Origin: Caldilineaceae bacterium | GTDB taxonomy: Bacteria; Chloroflexota; Anaerolineae; Caldilineales; Caldilineaceae | Assembly: GCA_022821545.1 (NCBI GenBank) | Contig: JAJEDJ010000053.1 | Coordinates: 36,407 to 100,406, forward strand | Length of the DNA stretch: 64,000 nt | Direction: 5' to 3' | In this document: piece by piece, positions 61,530 to 64,000 of the stretch | How positions within the stretch are numbered: the first letter of the stretch is position 1 | How the letters are laid out: every line of letters begins with the position of its first letter | Program-made: the position numbers and the translations under genes | Notes under the pieces: model-generated | What the model was told of the DNA's origin: nothing | The model's database searches: none | Seen by the model: only the letters and a program-made list of their open reading frames with translations

Positions 61530-63038
61530 ATGTTCAAAAAAGTTCTGGTTGCGAATCGAGGTGAAATCGCCGTCCGCGTGTTGCGGGCCTGTGAAGAGCG
61601 GGGTATCGCTACCGCCACCGTCTTTTCCGACGTGGACCGGACCGCACTTCACGTGCGTTACGCCGACGAAGCCTATCACATCGGCCCGGCCCCCAGCCGC
61701 GACAGCTACCTCCGCATCGACAAGATCATCGACGTGGCCGGCAAGGCCGGCGTTGATGCCATCCATCCCGGCTACGGCTTTCTGGCCGAAAACGCAGAAT
61801 TTGCCGCCGCCTGCGCCGACGCCGGCATCACTTTCATCGGGCCCTCACCCGATGCCATCGCCAAGATGGGGGATAAACAGACAGCCCGCGAAACCGTTGC
61901 CAAAAATAATGTGCCCCTTGTCCCCGGCTCGCGCAAGGGCCTGCGAGATGACGAGCTGAAGGCCACCGCCGTACAGATCGGGTTTCCTCTGATGATCAAG
62001 GCCACGGCAGGGGGCGGCGGCAAAGGCATGCGCGTCGTCCATGATCCCAATCAGTTCACCAGCGCCCTCCAAGGCGCCCGCCGCGAAGCAGTGGGCGCCT
62101 TCGGCAATGGCGAAGTCTACCTGGAAAAATTTATCTCCAGCGCTCGCCATATCGAGGTGCAGATCCTGGCCGATAGTTACGGGCATACCATCCACCTGGG
62201 CGAGCGCGAATGCTCAATCCAGAGGCGGCACCAAAAGCTGATCGAAGAAGCGCCCAGCGTGGCCGTCGACGAAAACCTGCGCCAGGAGCTCGGACGCGTC
62301 GCAGTGGCCGCCGCCGAGTCAGTAAACTACGTCAACGCCGGTACGATTGAATTCCTGTTCGACCCCGTAGAGGAGAAGTTCTATTTTCTCGAGATGAACA
62401 CCCGCCTGCAGGTGGAGCACCCCGTCACCGAATTTGTGACCGGCGTTGATATCGTCAAAGAGCAGCTCACGATAGCCGCCGGCCGCCGCATGCGCTACCG
62501 CCCCGAAGATATCCGACCAAAGGGCTGGTCTATCGAGTGCCGCCTCACCGCCGAAGATCCCTTCAACAACTTCATGCCCAATAGCGGCGTCGTCACCTAC
62601 CTCAAGGAGCCGACCGGACCCGGCGTGCGCGTCGAAAGCGCACTCTATCGGGGCTACGAAGTCAGCCTCTTCTACGATCCCATGGTCGCCAAACTGATCG
62701 TATGGGGGGAAAACAGAGCCGAAGCCATTTTGCGCATGCGCCGTGCGCTCAACGAATATCGTATCAGTGGCATCAAGACTTCGATCCCGTTCCACCAGGA
62801 GATCATGGACAGCACCGAGTTCATCTGGGGAACCTTTGATACCGGTTTCCTCGACCGTCGCCGGCTGGTGGCCCAAAACGAACCCGACCTCGAACAAGCG
62901 CGTATCGCAGCCGTGGCCGCCGCCCTGGTGGCGCACGAGGCCGGCCGCCGCGCTGTCAATATCGGCGGGGGCGAGGGCGACGCCGCCAGCACCTGGAAAC
63001 AGGCCGGTCGCATGAGCGGAATGGGAGGCCGGTGGTGA
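61530..63038 (+). CDS. accC: Biotin carboxylase subunit of acyl-CoA carboxylase
   Basis: A 502-residue ATP-grasp enzyme that carboxylates biotin with bicarbonate and ATP. Segments are KVLVANRGEIAVRVLRACEE, GYGFLAENAEFAAACADAGI, IKATAGGGGKGMRVVHDPNQ (Gly-rich ATP loop), CSIQRRHQKLIEEAPSVAVD, EFLFDPVEEKFYFLEMNTRL and QVEHPVTEFVTG. The C-terminal end extends about 50 residues beyond AccC (AALVAHEAGRRAVNIGGGEG). Its stop overlaps the biotin carrier gene. The preceding 160 bases contain no clear promoter. Confidence 0.96.
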   Translation: MFKKVLVANRGEIAVRVLRACEERGIATATVFSDVDRTALHVRYADEAYHIGPAPSRDSYLRIDKIIDVAGKAGVDAIHPGYGFLAENAEFAAACADAGITFIGPSPDAIAKMGDKQTARETVAKNNVPLVPGSRKGLRDDELKATAVQIGFPLMIKATAGGGGKGMRVVHDPNQFTSALQGARREAVGAFGNGEVYLEKFISSARHIEVQILADSYGHTIHLGERECSIQRRHQKLIEEAPSVAVDENLRQELGRVAVAAAESVNYVNAGTIEFLFDPVEEKFYFLEMNTRLQVEHPVTEFVTGVDIVKEQLTIAAGRRMRYRPEDIRPKGWSIECRLTAEDPFNNFMPNSGVVTYLKEPTGPGVRVESALYRGYEVSLFYDPMVAKLIVWGENRAEAILRMRRALNEYRISGIKTSIPFHQEIMDSTEFIWGTFDTGFLDRRRLVAQNEPDLEQARIAAVAAALVAHEAGRRAVNIGGGEGDAASTWKQAGRMSGMGGRW

Positions 63039-63529
63039 TTTACTTTGCCAGTGTCGGCGACCATACCTTTGAAATCGAGATCAACGAGGACGAAGTCCTG
63101 GTTGACGGCGAGTCAATCTCCGTTGACCTCCGCCAGAGCGGTGTCACCCAGCTGTACAGCCTGCTTCTGGACGATGCCAGCTTCGAAATGCTGGTAGAGG
63201 AGACCCCTCACAGCCACGATGTGACCCTTCGCGGTGAGCAGTTCCGTGTGCGGATAGAGGATGAACGCACGCGCCGCCTCAACGCAGCCCGCCAAGGGCC
63301 CGCGCTGCCCCAGGGCGACCTCGCGGTCAGAGCGCCTATCCCAGGTATGATTGTGAAGATACTGGTGCAGGATGGCGATGAGATCATAGAAGATCAACCC
63401 CTGATGATCCTGGAAGCGATGAAAATGGAAAACGAGATTCGCGCCGTCCGTTCGGGGGTAGTGCGCAAAGTGGAAGTCACGGCGGGCGAGAGCGTCGAAC
63501 AGGACGCCGTACTGATTGTAATCGGATAG
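63032..63529 (+). CDS. Biotin carrier protein of acyl-CoA carboxylase
   Basis: A 165-residue protein whose last 75 residues form the biotinyl domain: RAPIPGMIVKILVQDGDEII and MILEAMKMENEIRAVRSGVV, with the biotinylated Lys131 in EAMKMEN. The N-terminal 90 residues (FEIEINEDEVLVDGESISVD) resemble the beta-rich BT-type domain between carboxylase and carrier of fused alpha subunits, so the gene is like the C-terminal part of a PCC-alpha split off. GTG start overlaps the biotin carboxylase stop. BirA at 56710 is the likely modifying enzyme. Confidence 0.94.
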   Translation: MVIYFASVGDHTFEIEINEDEVLVDGESISVDLRQSGVTQLYSLLLDDASFEMLVEETPHSHDVTLRGEQFRVRIEDERTRRLNAARQGPALPQGDLAVRAPIPGMIVKILVQDGDEIIEDQPLMILEAMKMENEIRAVRSGVVRKVEVTAGESVEQDAVLIVIG

Positions 63530-63902
63530 TTCGCAACCCATATACAAGCGTCCTGCTGATGGCGATACAGAACAGATGAAATTCAACCCGATCGGCATTT
63601 GACAGGCGAAATGGTGTGTGATACATTGAAGAAACCTGCACTGAATCGGAGACGATTTGTCAGGTGAATCCGGATGTAGTAGAGTAACGCAGTTGGCGCA
63701 CCTTAACAGTTGAAGAGTGACAAGATAAGCGAGTCCAGCAGACCTGTCAGACGTTTTCGGGTATTAAGCGGACTGCGGTAGCGGTTTGCGGGTTATATTC
63801 GGGAGCGAGATGACTTGAGAGTTTGAAAGAGCTTTGCGTAGAGGTGCTGTTGTTTTTGTGGCGTACTGGGAGTGCGAGGTATGCTGGCTGGACGGCAGCG
63901 AA
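63530..63902 (+). other. rRNA operon leader region
   Basis: The 373 bases between the carboxylase operon and 16S rRNA contain no ORF. The strong promoter is at 63599-63627; the remaining 275 bases would be the transcribed leader. A TATATT at about 63795 lacks a good -35. Confidence 0.6.
63599..63627 (+). promoter_or_regulatory. rRNA promoter
   Basis: TTGACA (63599-63604), a 17-base spacer and TACATT (63622-63627), with TG one base ahead of the -10 (extended -10). A start near 63634 gives a leader of about 270 bases before 16S rRNA. Confidence 0.68.

Positions 63903-64000
<98 letters not shown>

Overview
The window is a dense bacterial chromosome segment with high GC, frequent GTG/TTG starts and short intergenic gaps. 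It most resembles Chloroflexota (Anaerolineae/Caldilineae-like). The grounds are a secreted SH3-like protein with Thr-Pro linkers, the architecture of the dnaG-rpoD unit, a mevalonate-pathway decarboxylase, bactofilin, DUF3179/DUF3500 proteins, large GT39-type membrane proteins and the opening of a 16S rRNA gene. This lineage call rests on protein recognition only; the 98 bases of 16S rRNA are too few to settle it.

Layout. 1-5.3 kb: a 5'-truncated secreted repeat protein, a membrane protein, a DUF3179 lipoprotein, a G-rich tandem-repeat tract, then a near-consensus promoter driving a 54-residue membrane peptide. 5.4-12.9 kb: VOC protein, tRNA-Asn with terminator, the dnaG-rpoD operon under a perfect sigma-70 consensus promoter, SCP2 protein, bactofilin and a YprB-type exonuclease. 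13-25 kb: mostly housekeeping genes (recJ, HAD phosphatase, rlmN, rpmB (L28), degV, recG, citrate synthase, 2-hydroxyacid dehydrogenase, hflX). 25-30.8 kb: MFS transporter, an operon of DHH phosphoesterase, small protein and mvaD, and a DUF3500 protein.

31-50.5 kb is the accessory, catabolic part: an orphan molybdopterin hydroxylase large subunit, a uronate-dehydrogenase-like SDR, sugar isomerase, second SDR, mannonate dehydratase, a membrane glycosyltransferase, Gfo/Idh/MocA oxidoreductase, a tandemly duplicated pair of GH32-like hydrolase plus DinB genes, a 3-hydroxyacyl-CoA dehydrogenase-like protein and two PLP aminotransferases. Together these suggest uptake and oxidation of sugars, sugar acids and possibly fructan-like glycans, but no dedicated transporter is in view. 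Two broken genes (a Zn-ribbon DUF2082 remnant and a GNAT remnant) also lie here.

50.5-57.7 kb: secreted/lipoproteins, then a minus-strand run of birA, GT39 glycosyltransferase, site-2 protease, HD protein and a prephenate-dehydrogenase-like protein with a changed nucleotide-binding motif. 58-63.5 kb: a DUF1624 membrane protein, then an acyl-CoA carboxylase operon (carboxyltransferase, unknown protein, biotin carboxylase, biotin carrier), functionally linked to nearby birA. The window ends with a likely rRNA promoter and the start of 16S rRNA.

The most unusual items are the duplicated GH32-DinB cassette, whose hydrolases lack the usual acid/base Glu and whose two genes diverge at very different rates, the unknown protein embedded in the carboxylase operon, the repeat tract plus promoter plus micro-protein, and the degenerate TyrA-like protein.
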